Made by a program: the position numbers and the translations under genes. A model generated the notes under the pieces. The model saw only the letters and a list, made by a program, of their open reading frames with translations. It searched no databases and was not told the origin of the DNA. A stretch of DNA of 64,000 nucleotides from Natrinema salsiterrestre (GTDB lineage Archaea; Halobacteriota; Halobacteria; Halobacteriales; Natrialbaceae): assembly GCF_029502005.1 (NCBI RefSeq), contig NZ_JAMQOT010000003.1, positions 419,571 to 483,570 of the forward strand, read 5' to 3'. Below, piece after piece: positions 16,670-25,657 of this stretch (within the stretch, counting starts at the first letter, position 1; every line of letters begins with the position of its first letter).

Positions 16670-18619
16670 ATGATGTCAACGACGGGTGCGGGAACGGATG
16701 AGACGACAGTTACCGATGCGACTCGGATCACAGTGACAAATATCGGCGGTATCGGAACCTGTTCGCTCACCATTCGAAAGGGGGAAACGCTTCTCACTGG
16801 ACGAAACGCGACGAACCGGACCAGTCTATTGCAAGCGATCAACGGTGTCCTCGGCGGGACCGCTGCGACGTTAAAGAGCGACACTGCGGAAGGCGAGGTC
16901 GTCTTGAAACTGGACGACACCACCTATACTCGACGGTTCGAACGAACGGACACCGGGATCGAAGTGAGCGGCGATCCGTACGAGACTGACAGCGACCTCG
17001 TCGATCCGTTCGTTTCCTTACTCCAGAACAATCCCGCACGACTGGCGGTCGAACGAGGGGACGACCTCCGCGATATTATCATGCGACCGGTCGATACGGA
17101 GACCATCGAACGACGAATCCGAACCCTCCAAACGGAACGCGAGGAGATAGCCGACGAACTCGAAACCGTCGAGGCGCAGTCGAAGCGATTACCGACGCTC
17201 GAGGAACGACGACAGACCCTCGAGACCGAACTCGAGGCGATCGACGAGCGAATCGACGCGGCTCGAGAAGCCGCGGCCGAGTTCGAGGCGAACGCCGAAA
17301 TGGCCGAAGAAGCCGAAGCCCTGGTCGATCGACTCGACGACCGTCGCCAGGACGTAAGCGAGGTGGAAGACGAGCTCGAACTGGTGGAAGCCGAACTCGA
17401 CGCCCTCCGCGACCGACCGGCCGAACTCCGCGCCGAGCGAGAGGAAGTTCCGGAGCATACTCAGGCGGACCTCGAACGAGTGCAAGACGAAGTACGAACG
17501 CTGCGGTCTCGAAAACGAGACCTCGAAAATACGATCGCGGATCTCTCGTCGATCGTCGATTTCAACGAGACCGTGCTCTCGGACAGCGGGTCGGACGGTC
17601 CCGCCTCGACGACCGACACCGCGGATCCGGTCGCGGAACTCGCCCCGTCGGACGAGCAGGAGATCACCTGCTGGACCTGTGGCAGTACTGCCAAACGCGG
17701 AACGATAGAAGAGCAGTTGGACAACCTCCGGGGTGTCGTTTCCGAAAAGCAGACCGAACTCGGTGATCTGACGGATCGAATCGACGAATTGACCGCAGAG
17801 GAGGACGCCGTTCGGGAAGCGATCGACACGCGAGACCGTCTCACACGAGAGCTCGAAAACGTCGAAGCGAAACTCGAGTCGAAGCGAGCGCGACGCGAAA
17901 CGCTCGAGGAACGGATTTCCGAGCTGCGTGAGACGATCACCGAACTCGAACAGGAGGTCGCGATCACGGAAGACCTCCGGAACAACGATCTCCTCGAGAC
18001 CTACGAGGAAATCAGCGACCTCCAGTACGAACGGGGACAAAAGCAGGAACAGCTGGAGACGGTCACTGACGAAATCGAGGAGATAGAGTCGCTACCGGAT
18101 AAATCGCGGCTTCGAGACCGACTGGACGAGATCCGCCGGGAGTTACGCGAGGAGCGCGGTCGAGTGGACGACCTCGAGTCGCAATCGGTGTCGCAGTTCA
18201 ACGAGCACATGGCGGAAGTGCTAGAGCTGCTCGATTATCGGAACATATCGCGGGTCTGGATCGAGCGGAAAGGAGAGCGCCGGAACGACCGCAACGAGGG
18301 TTCGACCTTCGATCTCCACATCGTTCGTGAGTCGGAGACCGGAACGGTTTACGAGGATTCCGTGGACAACCTGAGCGAAAGCGAGCGCGAAGTGATCGGG
18401 TTGGTCGTCGGGCTCGCCGGCTATCTAGTCCACGAGGTGTACGAAGAGGTGCCGTTTATGTTGCTGGATTCGCTGGAAGCGATCGACTCGGAGCGCATCG
18501 CCGAGCTCATCGAGTACTTTGCGGACTACGTCCCGTACCTCGTCGTCGCCTTGCTTCCCGAAGACGCGTCCGGAATCGCGGACGAATACCAGGAGATTCC
18601 GGCAACTGAACTCGATTGA
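16670..18619 (+). CDS. Archaea-specific SMC-related protein (ASRP/Sph3-like), copy 1
   Basis: A 649-residue SMC/Rad50-type protein. The N-terminal ATPase half-domain has TVTNIGGIG and a P-loop-like GRNATNRTS (44-52) in which Arg50 replaces the Walker A Lys. Two long charged coiled coils (about 145-300 and 345-520) flank a Rad50-like zinc-hook CWTCGS (334-339). The C-terminal half-domain has an ABC-type signature LSESE (568-572) and a Walker B-like FMLLDSLEAID ending near Asp600. The protein is far shorter than chromosomal SMC (about 1,200 residues). Such proteins should form hooked dimers and act on DNA or cell organisation. Loss of the Lys makes canonical ATP hydrolysis doubtful. Confidence 0.88.
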   Translation: MMSTTGAGTDETTVTDATRITVTNIGGIGTCSLTIRKGETLLTGRNATNRTSLLQAINGVLGGTAATLKSDTAEGEVVLKLDDTTYTRRFERTDTGIEVSGDPYETDSDLVDPFVSLLQNNPARLAVERGDDLRDIIMRPVDTETIERRIRTLQTEREEIADELETVEAQSKRLPTLEERRQTLETELEAIDERIDAAREAAAEFEANAEMAEEAEALVDRLDDRRQDVSEVEDELELVEAELDALRDRPAELRAEREEVPEHTQADLERVQDEVRTLRSRKRDLENTIADLSSIVDFNETVLSDSGSDGPASTTDTADPVAELAPSDEQEITCWTCGSTAKRGTIEEQLDNLRGVVSEKQTELGDLTDRIDELTAEEDAVREAIDTRDRLTRELENVEAKLESKRARRETLEERISELRETITELEQEVAITEDLRNNDLLETYEEISDLQYERGQKQEQLETVTDEIEEIESLPDKSRLRDRLDEIRRELREERGRVDDLESQSVSQFNEHMAEVLELLDYRNISRVWIERKGERRNDRNEGSTFDLHIVRESETGTVYEDSVDNLSESEREVIGLVVGLAGYLVHEVYEEVPFMLLDSLEAIDSERIAELIEYFADYVPYLVVALLPEDASGIADEYQEIPATELD

Positions 18620-18916
18620 GCCGGAACGATACTGCAATCGGACGCGACTGGCTTCGATAGGCGACGGCGAACGAAGATCGCGGTCACGGAAAGGCAATCA
18701 CGGACCCGAAGAGGGCTTTAGCGGTCGGTGTGCCTGATTACGAAGCATACGGTACTCCGTGTCAGCGACGGAGTGGCAGCAGCACTGCTCCCATCCCGGG
18801 CGGATGGAATGCATCGTCTATCGATCCGTTCTGTACTGGACTTTTCGGTTAGACTAATCAGTTAGCCTAACTGGATTTGGCCGCATTGAACGCCAAAGTA
18901 TCAGTTTCAAGTATAA

Positions 18917-19255
18917 ATAGAGATCTCGACACCAATAGTCGCAATCGCTCGAGAAGGACTTCCCGGAGTTGGGACGCGAGTTCGATTCACGGCCGTTCGC
19001 CGGTGGCTCTCCGAATCCCGCATTCGTTCTGAAATCGAAATCACGGTCGACGACTCCGGTACCACTGGCCGATACTACCGAGCCAGTCGGAACGAAATCG
19101 AGGCATACGCGGACTCTTTCGACGAATTCGATATTCGTAGCGATCCGTTTCCGAGAGGCAATCGGAACTATAGTATGAAATCCATTTCAGCAGAGGGGCA
19201 AGCTACACGCGATCAACAGCCGTCTGCAGAGGAGCAACTTCGAGCCGCTAACTGA
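18917..19255 (+). pseudogene. Remnant open frame without start codon
   Basis: A 112-codon frame is open from a TAA at 18914 to the TGA at 19253-19255. It contains no ATG or GTG until near the end, yet its translation looks like a real halophile protein (RWLSESRIRSEIEITVDDSG, GRYYRASRNEIEAYADSFDEFD) with good third-position GC. That is best read as the 3' part of a gene that lost its 5' end. I do not recognise the family; the first part could be a winged-helix segment. Chance openness in GC-rich DNA is the alternative. Confidence 0.35.
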
Positions 19256-19284
19256 GGGAGTCAGGTCGCTACAATATCTGTCTT

Positions 19285-19312
19285 CAGAGAGATAGAAATA
19301 GGTATCTCTCTG
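19285..19312. repeat. Perfect 10-bp inverted repeat with 8-nt loop
   Basis: cagagagata and tatctctctg are exact reverse complements around the loop gaaatagg. It lies in gene-poor DNA 220 bp from the stop of the downstream convergent SDR. It could be an operator, a terminator-like hairpin or part of a decayed mobile element. Confidence 0.5.
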
Positions 19313-19533
19313 ATTCCACATATGTCTTAAATGCTATTCGATGAAGTCGCGCCTGGAGACCTTCGCCAACGGACACCGCTACGAACTGAGACTACCGAGC
19401 AAGGAACGCAGAATATATAATTTTGAGTTATAATATGATGCCCGTATTTCGAGACGGGAGACCGCAGGTACCGCGATCACGAGTCGAGCCGTCCGGTTAC
19501 CGCCGCCGAGCCCCTTCACGAGCGCTGATCCGC

Positions 19534-20307
19534 TCAGAACGCACTGTCGGCGAAGCCGCCGTCGACAGTGACGACTTCGCCGGTTACGAAGGAGGCGGCG
19601 TCACTGGCGAGGAAGATCGCCGCGCCGACGATCTCCTCGCGTTCCGCGACGCGACCGAGCGGGGTTCTGTGATCGATGCGGTCGCGCTTCTCGGTTCCCT
19701 CGGCGTACGTCTCCGCGTTCTGAGGCGTGATAACGAATCCGGGCGCGATCGCGTTGACCCTGATATCCGGAGCGAGTTCCGTCGACGATGCGCGAGTGAA
19801 GGCGTCGACGCCTCCCTTGGCAGCGGTATATGCCGGGAGGTCAGCCATCGCGAGTCGGGCCGCGATGGACGAGATGTTGACGATCGAGCCGCCGGCCTCC
19901 ATCGCCGGAGCGAACGTCTGTGTCACGCGACGGACCCCATCGAGCGCGACGTCGGTGACGAAGTCCCACTCGTCGTCGGAGATATTCCGGACCGACGCCC
20001 GGGAAACCGCCCCTTGCGACGCGACGACGGTATCGATGCCGCCGAGTTCCTCGACGGCCGTTTCGCGGACGCGCTCGAGCGAATCGGGCTCGGTCACGTC
20101 GCAGGTGATTCGCGTCGTTTCGACGCCTCGGGCTTCGATCTCCGATGCCGTCTCGTCGACCTTCGTTTCGTCCCGGCTCGTCGCGATGACGTCGGCCCCC
20201 TCTTCGGCGAAGCCGAGGGCGATCGCCTGTCCGATCCCGCTCGTCCCGCCCACGACGACGGCTCGTTTGTCGGCCACGGTCACCGGGCTGTGCTGGTACT
20301 CGACCAT
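19534..20307 (-). CDS. SDR-family oxidoreductase
   Basis: A 257-residue classical SDR. The cofactor motif GGTSGIG is at 20-26, the catalytic Ser lies in NISS, Tyr and Lys in YTAAK, and the C-terminus carries the VVTVDGGF sequence common to FabG/glucose dehydrogenase-like enzymes. The NAG motif is VVASQGA, a small departure. The ATG at 20307 (MVEYQHS) is preferred to an upstream ATG that would add nine residues. It is divergent from the Gfo/Idh/MocA gene, so the two may share control and act on related sugars or polyols. Substrate is unknown. Confidence 0.9.
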   Translation of the reverse strand: MVEYQHSPVTVADKRAVVVGGTSGIGQAIALGFAEEGADVIATSRDETKVDETASEIEARGVETTRITCDVTEPDSLERVRETAVEELGGIDTVVASQGAVSRASVRNISDDEWDFVTDVALDGVRRVTQTFAPAMEAGGSIVNISSIAARLAMADLPAYTAAKGGVDAFTRASSTELAPDIRVNAIAPGFVITPQNAETYAEGTEKRDRIDHRTPLGRVAEREEIVGAAIFLASDAASFVTGEVVTVDGGFADSAF

Positions 20308-20534
20308 GCGACAGTCGACCCCGGCCCGACACATTAGGGTTACTCTCCCGATCCGACGGCCGTTCGACGGGGCGGCGGCGAGTACCGGCCCGTGCCCGGT
20401 CCGTTCCCGTTCCGGTGCGGACCGTGTGACCGGTTCCCCATCGATGTAGAGCCGGTGGTAGCGAGTCCCGTCCGCCGGACGTTCCGTGTGCTAGCTGTGG
20501 TCTCCGCGGCCATCGGTCGTTTTTTATCAAATCG

Positions 20535-20540
20535 GGAGGT
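20535..20540 (+). promoter_or_regulatory. Shine-Dalgarno site of the sugar dehydrogenase gene
   Basis: GGAGGT ten bases before the ATG at 20551 is a strong Shine-Dalgarno site in a genome where most starts look leaderless. It fixes the start of the downstream gene well inside the longer open frame that begins at 20392. Confidence 0.6.
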
Positions 20541-20550
20541 AACCCAGGCC

Positions 20551-21624
20551 ATGCGAGAGTGGCTCGACGGCTACGAGGAACGGACGTGGCAGACGACCGA
20601 AAGCGGGACCGTACGATACGCCCTGATCGGCCTGGGCTGGTGGACGATCGACGTCGCACTGCCGGCTATCGAGTCGTCGGACCTGGGCGAGGTGTCCGTT
20701 CTCGTCAGTAGCTCGACCGAGAAGGCGGCGCGACTCGCCGACGAGAACGACGTCGCACGCGGAATCGGTTACGACGAGTTCCACGACGGCGCGGCCAGCG
20801 ACGAGTACGACGCCGTCTACGTCGGGACGCCCAACGCCTATCACCTCGAGTACGTCGAGAGCGCCGCCGAGCTGGACAAGGCGGTTCTCTGCGAGAAACC
20901 GATGGAGGCGACCGTCGACCGCGCCGAGACGATGGTCGAGCGCTGCGAGGCGGCGGACGTGCCCCTGATGATCGCCTATCGCATGCAGACCGATCCGGCC
21001 GTTCAGCGAGCGCGCGAACTGATCGCGGACGGCTTCGTCGGCGACCCGGTGTCCGTCTACGGGCACAACAGTCAGCCCCTCCTCGAGATGATCCCCGATC
21101 CGGACCAGTGGCGGCTCGACCCCGACCTGAGCGGGTACGGGACTTCGGTCATGGATCTGGGCATTTACTCGATCAACACGGCCCGGTACCTGCTCCGGCG
21201 CGAGCCCGTGAGCGTCCAGTCCGAAATGGCCTCGACCCACGAGGCCTTCGCCGACGTGGCCGACGAACGCGCTTCGTCGCTGTTCGTCTTCGAGGACGAC
21301 GTTCAGATGATTTCGACCGCGAGTCAGAACGCCCACGAGGACACCCACCTGAAGATTACGGGGACGGAGGGGCAGATCGAACTTCGGCCCGCCTTCCACG
21401 GGGAGTGCTCGCTGCACTGCTCGCGGGGAGACGTCTCCGTCACGGTCGAGCACGACAGTTTCGACGCCGAACGCGAGATGGAAGAGGAGTTCGACTACTT
21501 CGCCGACCGAGTGCTGGGCGACGAGGAGATATATCCCGACGGGCGACACGGCCTGCAGGACATGCGGATCATCGAAGCGCTCCACGAGTCCGCCGAGCGG
21601 GGTGAGCCGGTCGCCCTCGAGTGA
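20551..21624 (+). CDS. Gfo/Idh/MocA oxidoreductase, probable NADP-dependent D-xylose 1-dehydrogenase
   Basis: A 357-residue protein with an N-terminal Rossmann fold (YALIGLGWWTIDVALPAI), the family's active-site EKP motif (CEKPMEATVDRAE) and the C-terminal alpha/beta dimer domain. From memory the sequence closely follows haloarchaeal xylose dehydrogenases (XacA/Gfo6): GWWT, ELDKAVLCEKPMEAT, MIAYRMQTDPAV, PDPDQWRLD and TASQNAH are shared. Those enzymes oxidise D-xylose to xylonolactone as the first step of oxidative pentose degradation. No other xylose genes are in the window, so the substrate may be another sugar. Translation begins at ATG 20551 after a strong Shine-Dalgarno site. Confidence 0.88.
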   Translation: MREWLDGYEERTWQTTESGTVRYALIGLGWWTIDVALPAIESSDLGEVSVLVSSSTEKAARLADENDVARGIGYDEFHDGAASDEYDAVYVGTPNAYHLEYVESAAELDKAVLCEKPMEATVDRAETMVERCEAADVPLMIAYRMQTDPAVQRARELIADGFVGDPVSVYGHNSQPLLEMIPDPDQWRLDPDLSGYGTSVMDLGIYSINTARYLLRREPVSVQSEMASTHEAFADVADERASSLFVFEDDVQMISTASQNAHEDTHLKITGTEGQIELRPAFHGECSLHCSRGDVSVTVEHDSFDAEREMEEEFDYFADRVLGDEEIYPDGRHGLQDMRIIEALHESAERGEPVALE

Positions 21625-22460
21625 GTGTGCGGTCTCGCGGACGTGGTCACCGGTCGGACGGCTCTCCCGCAGCGACTGAGCGACGTTCGACCGTACGTGA
21701 CCGAACCGCGCAATCGACGGGTTTTGATCGGCTTGTCTGTCAAGCGCGATCGGACGAGTCGCCGTCGTCGGAACGTATCCCTTTTCCGCCGTTCACCGAC
21801 CTATTGGTACGAGAACGTGCGCCGGTCTGCTCGAGAAAGGCACTGATAGCCGGTGGCGAGGTGCTTCCGACAGCGGATCGCCGGGAACTTCTGACCGGCC
21901 TTTCACTGCGTGTTCTGTAGAATCCGTTCGTGCGTGACCGCTTTCTCACATCGGTCCCTGCTCCGCCCTCGCTCCGCCGACGGGCCACTCCCCGCGGGCC
22001 GACCGCGACCCGCCAACCGCAATGGGGCTCCTGATGGTTTACAAGCATAGTTATGTCATAGAAACTGTCGAGCGCCGAGCCCTCCCGACGGTATTCGCTC
22101 GTGCTCTCCACCGGGGACAACGACAGCCGAGCCAGCGGAGGACATCCGTGACGTCGAAGGATAAATATTATAGCATCTGTGTGAATGTATTGCTGCCGGA
22201 CTAGTATTCGAAATCGGTCGGGCCGCTGTGACGAGCTGCCTCGGTTCATCACTGCGAAACGGAGATGATTCGTCGAAATAACGGACCCGATTCCTCCCGA
22301 CTACGTCTCGAGACGGACGTCAGTGGTCGAGAACAGACAACCGGACCTGTAGAGAACCGGTTCCGAGTAATCCGGTCGTCACGGTGTCTGCGTTCCGATC
22401 CCCCCGCCGAAAGTGGCGTCAACCACAACATTTGTACGACGGGCATCAGTGACAACCAGT
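21625..22460. other. 836-bp intergenic region upstream of second rdfA
   Basis: I find no supportable gene. Open frames on both strands give Arg/Ser-rich, non-acidic translations. The middle (about 22020-22200) is AT-rich with TATA-like tracts such as taaatattatag near 22161. The region ends in the promoter of the second rdfA. Confidence 0.4.
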
Positions 22461-23087
22461 ATGACAGACGATTCGAGTGGCGGGCGACGAACCAAGGTCG
22501 AGCGCGTGATGGACCAGTACGGACTCGAGGAGTGGGGTCCTCGACTGGAAGCGGAGTGGATCGGTGACGAGACGGAGCGAACGAGCCTTCGCGACCTCGC
22601 GACCGCGTTCAATCAGGCCGTCCTTCGCGCGGCCGTTCGCGACGCGGGAACGTCCGTCCTCGAAACCGATATCGAATCCCTCTACCGAATATTGACGGAC
22701 GACGACGTGTCGCGGTCCGATGCAGTCCGGAAACGTCGCGAGCTCGAGCGCTCCGGGGTCGACATCGACGACGTCCGTTCGGACTTCGTTACCCACCAGA
22801 CTATTTACACGTATCTCACGAACGTTCGCGATGCCTCCCTCCCCGAGGAAGACACCGGAGACCGCATCGACCGAAAGAAAGAGACCGTCCAGCGACTCGG
22901 CGGACGCACCCAAGTCATCACAGAGTCTACACTCGAAGAGCTGAGCAACGCAGGCGAGATCGCGGACCGAGAGTACGACGTGTTCGTCGACGTCCGCGCG
23001 ATCTGTGGGAACTGTGGGGCCGACTATCCGGTCGCCGACCTGCTCGAACAGCGGGGCTGCGATTGTGACGAGAGCGACGCAACGTGA
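22461..23087 (+). CDS. rdfA: Rod-determining factor RdfA family protein (copy 2)
   Basis: A 208-residue paralogue of the gene at 15826. Shared features are TKVERVMDQYGL near the N-terminus, SLRDLATAFNQAVLRAAVRDAG, GVDIDDVRSDFVTHQTI, and the C-terminal zinc site CX2C-X14-CXC (Cys182, Cys185, Cys200, Cys202). The ATG at 22461 (MTDDSSGG) lies about 28 nt after a weak TATA-like acatttgta, which favours it over the in-frame start at 22413. The middle segment (about 95-160) differs most from copy 1. The SMC-like gene follows immediately: its longest reading frame overlaps this stop by 4 nt. Confidence 0.86.
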   Translation: MTDDSSGGRRTKVERVMDQYGLEEWGPRLEAEWIGDETERTSLRDLATAFNQAVLRAAVRDAGTSVLETDIESLYRILTDDDVSRSDAVRKRRELERSGVDIDDVRSDFVTHQTIYTYLTNVRDASLPEEDTGDRIDRKKETVQRLGGRTQVITESTLEELSNAGEIADREYDVFVDVRAICGNCGADYPVADLLEQRGCDCDESDAT

Positions 23088-23120
23088 TTCAGTCGCGGAA
23101 GCCGGCTGTAACCAAACAAC

Positions 23121-23128
23121 ATTTATTT
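23121..23128 (+). promoter_or_regulatory. TATA box of SMC-like gene copy 2
   Basis: atttattt is centred 26 nt before the GTG at 23150. As in copy 1, the SMC-like gene appears to have its own leaderless promoter, here placed inside the gap after rdfA. Confidence 0.5.
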
Positions 23129-23149
23129 GAGCGGCATGAAGGGACCGTC

Positions 23150-25105
23150 GTGTCATCTCAAGAGTCAGTCACCTCGTCGATCACCGTTCAGGCGGAGAAT
23201 ATCGGGGGCATCGACAGCACCGAGGTTCGGCTCGAGCCCGGCGTGAACGTCCTGACTGGCCGAAACGCGACGAACCGGACGTCGTTTCTCCAGACCATCA
23301 TGGCGGCGCTGGGAAGCCGACGGTCGTCGCTGAAAGGCGACGCGGACACCGGTTCCGTCGAATTGACGTTCGACGACGAACGGTATACGCGATCCCTCGA
23401 GCGACGCAACGGTGAGGTCGTCTTCGACGGCGATCCGTACCTCGAGAACCCGGAGCTCGCGGATCTCTTCGCGTTCCTGCTCGAGTCGAACGAGGCGCGC
23501 CGGGCCGTCAGGGCCGGCGACGATCTCCGCGAACTCATCATGCGCCCCATCGATACGGACGAGATCGAGGCCGAAATCAGCAGCCTCGAGGCCGAAAAGC
23601 GGGAGTTAGACGACCGCCTCGAGGAGCTCGCACGGCTCGATACCGAACTCCCCGATCTCGAGGAGGATCGCGTCGCGCTCGAAGACGAGATCGAGACGAA
23701 AACCGAGCGGATCGACGCCCTTGAAACCGAACTCGAGGCGTTCGATCTCGACGTCGAGGCGAGTCGCGCCCGCAAAGACGAGATCGAATCGGCGTTCGCC
23801 GACCTCCAGGAAGCCCGCACCGAGCTCGAATCCATCGAGTACGACCTCGAGACCGAGCGGGAGAGCTACACCGAACTGGAGGGGGAACGCGACGAGCTCG
23901 AGCAAGAGCTCGAGGCGTTCGGCGACGAGCAGGAGTCGCCGGACCGGCTCGAAGGCCGAGTACAGGAGCTTCGCGCCCGGAAGCGGTCGCTCGATACGAC
24001 CGTCAGCGAGCTCCAGAGCGTGATCCGGTTCAACGAGGAGCGACTCGCCGAGGACGGGTTCGAACTCGATCTCGAGGAGACGGTCGAGTCCGACGGCGAG
24101 ACCGACGACGACATCACCGAGCAACTCCTCGCGGACTCCGACGACGTGATTTGCTGGACGTGTGGCTCCCAGGTCGATCGCGAACGGGTCGAGACGACGA
24201 TCGATCGATTGCGATCGCTCCGGCAACGGAAACTCGACGAACGAAGCGAGCTACAGGAACGGATCGACGAGCTCGCGACTCGGCGGAAGGAGCTCCGCGA
24301 GCGGTCCCAGAAACGCGGGGAGATCGAGACGCGACTCGAGGCGATCGACGACGAACTCGAGCGACGGGCCCAGCGGATCGAGGACCTCGAGGCTGACCTC
24401 GAAGACCAGCAGGCTCGCGTCGACGACCTCGAATCGGACGCCGAAACGTTCGAAAACGCGGAATACGGCGATGTCATCGAGACCCACCGCGAGCAGAACC
24501 GACTCGAACTCGAACGGGAGAACCTCGAGGCGGAACGCGACGAGGTACAGGCCCGGATCGACGAAATCGAGGGGCAGATCGAGGAACGGGACGAACTCGC
24601 CGGGCGGCGTGAAACCGTCGAGGACGAGCTGACCGATCTCAGAACCCGCGTCGACCGGATCGAGGAGAATGCCGTCGATGCCTTCAACGAACACATGGAC
24701 TCGATCCTCTCGATCCTCGAGTACCGGAACATCGATCGGATCTGGATCGAACGTCGCGAGACGACGGTCCGCGAGGGGCGTCGAAAGGTTTCGCGGACCG
24801 CGTTCGACCTGCACATCGTTCGGACGACCGAGGACGGGCGAACCTACGAGGACACCGTCGACCACCTCTCGGAGAGCGAACGGGAGGTCACGGGACTGGT
24901 CTTCGCGCTTGCCGGGTATCTGGTCCACGACGTCTACAAGGTCGTCCCGTTCATGCTGCTGGATTCGCTCGAGGCGATCGACTCGAACCGGATCGCCGAC
25001 CTCGTGGAGTACTTCGAAGAGTACGTCGACTGTCTCGTCGTCGCCCTGCTTCGGGAGGACGCCGAAGCGCTCGCCGATTCGTACACGTACGTCGAGCAGA
25101 TCTAG
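23150..25105 (+). CDS. Archaea-specific SMC-related protein (ASRP/Sph3-like), copy 2
   Basis: A 651-residue paralogue of the gene at 16670. The P-loop-like GRNATNRTS (37-45) is identical to copy 1, again with Arg for the Walker A Lys. Long coiled coils flank the zinc-hook CWTCGS (335-340). The C-terminal half keeps LSESE and FMLLDSLEAID, and FNEHM plus YRNI.R.WIER are shared. The coiled coils differ much more than the two head halves. I take GTG 23150 as the start because a TATA box sits 26 nt upstream; a GTG at 23084 would add 22 residues with no counterpart in copy 1. The function is presumably linked to RdfA. Confidence 0.86.
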   Translation: MSSQESVTSSITVQAENIGGIDSTEVRLEPGVNVLTGRNATNRTSFLQTIMAALGSRRSSLKGDADTGSVELTFDDERYTRSLERRNGEVVFDGDPYLENPELADLFAFLLESNEARRAVRAGDDLRELIMRPIDTDEIEAEISSLEAEKRELDDRLEELARLDTELPDLEEDRVALEDEIETKTERIDALETELEAFDLDVEASRARKDEIESAFADLQEARTELESIEYDLETERESYTELEGERDELEQELEAFGDEQESPDRLEGRVQELRARKRSLDTTVSELQSVIRFNEERLAEDGFELDLEETVESDGETDDDITEQLLADSDDVICWTCGSQVDRERVETTIDRLRSLRQRKLDERSELQERIDELATRRKELRERSQKRGEIETRLEAIDDELERRAQRIEDLEADLEDQQARVDDLESDAETFENAEYGDVIETHREQNRLELERENLEAERDEVQARIDEIEGQIEERDELAGRRETVEDELTDLRTRVDRIEENAVDAFNEHMDSILSILEYRNIDRIWIERRETTVREGRRKVSRTAFDLHIVRTTEDGRTYEDTVDHLSESEREVTGLVFALAGYLVHDVYKVVPFMLLDSLEAIDSNRIADLVEYFEEYVDCLVVALLREDAEALADSYTYVEQI

Positions 25106-25657
25106 CCGGCGCGATTGTGACTCGTCCCCCTGTTCGACCGGTCGGTTCCGGCCCGGAGGGCGACCGGGTCGACGAAGGTCGTTCTCGCCACCCACCGTCT
25201 CCCATTTCCTATCCACAATAGTACGTAAATCGCCTCGTATTTGGGAAGTGATAGTAATACAGAGCGGCGACCGTTCGAAGGACATCTCGTCCGTGTCCGA
25301 AATCGAATTCGGTGACATGCGACTGCTCGCCGCATTAATCGGGCTAATAGCGTTCGTCGAGCGGATCGGTCACGGACGGGTTCAAGCGAGACAGTGATTT
25401 TGTCGGGTTCGATCTTTCGAAGCGAATATCGGCCCGCTTCCTCACATCCGCTGTGAGAAATACCGCCAGCAAGCGACGAGCGTCTCTCTGGAACTGATCG
25501 ATAGTAATTCGCTAGTTATCAGGACATGTCTGCTCAGAGAGTACTGTAATATTTGGATATGTGTGCTGTGTTTTCGCTCTCGGATATCGACGGCTAGCGG
25601 ATTCGGTTCGGAGTCTACCCGTGACGATTTCCCTACCGATCGTTGTGAGACGACGGT
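25106..25657. other. 552-bp intergenic region
   Basis: No firm gene is visible. A 34-codon frame from a GTG near 25294 (MSEIEFGDMRLLAALIGLIAFVERIG...) could be a tiny hydrophobic peptide but has no clear promoter or homologue I recognise. The right part, 25490-25570, is AT-rich. The downstream MATE gene converges on this strip, so part of it is 3' flanking DNA. Confidence 0.35.

Larger units (their letters stand above)
18620..19533. other. 914-bp gene-poor strip with coding remnants
   Basis: There is no intact gene here. A TATA-like tataaata at 18912-18919 precedes a long open frame without a start codon (see pseudogene entry). A perfect 10-bp inverted repeat lies at 19285-19312. Just beyond, a 30-codon frame from about 19340 (MKSRLETFANGHRYELRLPS...) looks like a protein tail. 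Base composition drops toward AT near 19410-19440. This pattern suggests decayed inserted DNA between the two RdfA/SMC-like modules. Confidence 0.5.

Noticed and set aside
21740-22252. 170-codon minus-strand frame in the intergenic strip before the second rdfA
   Set aside because: The translation is basic and Arg/Ser-rich, without haloarchaeal acidity or a recognisable motif; no promoter is placed for it.
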